Shown piece after piece: positions 13,857 through 14,024 of a stretch of DNA of 14,024 nt (position 1 is its first letter; each line of letters begins with the position of its first letter). The stretch lies in NCBI GenBank assembly GCA_003551455.1, contig PUMR01000027.1, positions 1-14,024 of the forward strand. The letters run 5' to 3'. The notes beneath the pieces were generated by a model. That model saw nothing but the letters and a program-made list of their open reading frames with translations. It was not told where the DNA came from and made no database searches. Both the position numbers and the translations under genes were made by a program. This DNA comes from Mollicutes bacterium. GTDB lineage: Bacteria > Bacillota_I > Bacilli_A > Izemoplasmatales > Izemoplasmataceae.

Positions 13857-14024
13857 ATGCCGACAAAGACTTTTTTCAATCTCCCGCAAGAGAAAAGGGA
13901 GCGCATCACGAATGCCGCACTCGCCATCTTCAATGAGAAGGGCTATGACCACACGTCGATCAACGACATCGTCAGGGCCGCCCAAATTCCTCGAGGTAGT
14001 TTCTATCAGTATTTCGAGTCCAAG
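13857..14024 (+). CDS. TetR-family transcriptional regulator, N-terminal part (runs off window)
   Basis: The first 56 residues of a TetR/AcrR-type repressor; the rest lies beyond the window. The helix-turn-helix is clear: RERITNAALAIFNEKGYDHTS (split, 15-34), INDIVRAAQIPRGSFYQYFESK (35-56), with the family's GSFYxYFxSK recognition helix. The ATG has AAGGAG at 13844-13849, seven bases upstream. Regulators of this sort commonly control an efflux or transport gene encoded next to them, which here would lie to the right of the window; the ligand-binding domain that would identify the effector is not visible. The paired palindromes just upstream are its likely binding sites. Confidence 0.93.
   Translation, partial: MPTKTFFNLPQEKRERITNAALAIFNEKGYDHTSINDIVRAAQIPRGSFYQYFESK

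Noticed and set aside
1..14024. UGA recoded as tryptophan (Mycoplasma-type code)
   Set aside because: UGA ends many clear genes at the expected family length (GH3, encapsulin, HAD, permeases) and tryptophan positions are encoded by TGG.
1..14024. CRISPR array, insertion sequence, tRNA or rRNA
   Set aside because: No regularly spaced repeats, transposase-like protein, terminal inverted repeats or cloverleaf sequences were found on reading both strands.

Overview
The window (about 14 kb, GC-rich, dense coding, strong AGGAGG-type ribosome sites, UGA used only as stop) looks like a chromosomal segment of a Bacillota-type, low-oxygen-adapted bacterium. The clues are a DUF5696-type protein beside LplB/YtcP-like permeases, lipoprotein rather than periplasmic enzyme export, and TGnTATAAT/TTGAAT-type promoters. 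The exact lineage cannot be fixed from sequence alone; a Mollicutes- or Erysipelotrichia-related group is only a guess.

Region 1 (1-8175, all + strand) is a beta-1,3-glucan (laminarin-like) utilisation locus. It holds the 3' end of a DUF5696-like gene, two ABC sugar permeases, a secreted GH16 lipoprotein with an FN3 tail, a LacI-family regulator, a second GH16 enzyme without a signal peptide, and a cytoplasmic GH3 beta-glucosidase that ends at a strong intrinsic terminator. Both GH16 proteins carry the ExDxxE (beta-bulge) motif typical of laminarinases. The inferred flow is surface cleavage by the lipoprotein, uptake of oligosaccharides by the ABC importer (binding protein and ATPase not in the window), then intracellular endo-cleavage (second GH16) and release of glucose (GH3), all under LacI-type control. 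Start/stop overlaps of the ATGA type link several of these genes.

Region 2 (8309-9579) is a compact encapsulin nanocompartment operon: a good sigma-70-type promoter, an encapsulated ferritin-like cargo protein (EncFtn) with a C-terminal cargo-loading peptide, and a family 1 encapsulin shell protein. A hairpin terminator follows. The role is iron oxidation and storage.

Region 3 (9609-11050) is a P1-family (DmpA/BapA-like, self-processing) aminopeptidase with an unusual extra N-terminal region of about 120 residues. It is followed by about 300 bases with no recognisable gene.

Region 4 (11296-12901) has an extended -10 promoter, a DUF368/PopT-type polyprenyl-phosphate transporter, and an overlapping HAD-family phosphatase, closed by a perfectly palindromic terminator that also serves the convergent gene.

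Region 5 (12918-14024) has an M55 D-aminopeptidase (DppA-like) on the minus strand. Divergent from it is the start of a TetR-family regulator, whose promoter region carries two TGACA/TGTCA palindromes spaced about two helical turns apart.

I see no mobile element, CRISPR array, tRNA or rRNA. Most systems here belong to known families. The less ordinary points are the paired outside/inside GH16 enzymes, the P1 peptidase with an extra domain directly behind an encapsulin operon, and the TetR double operator.
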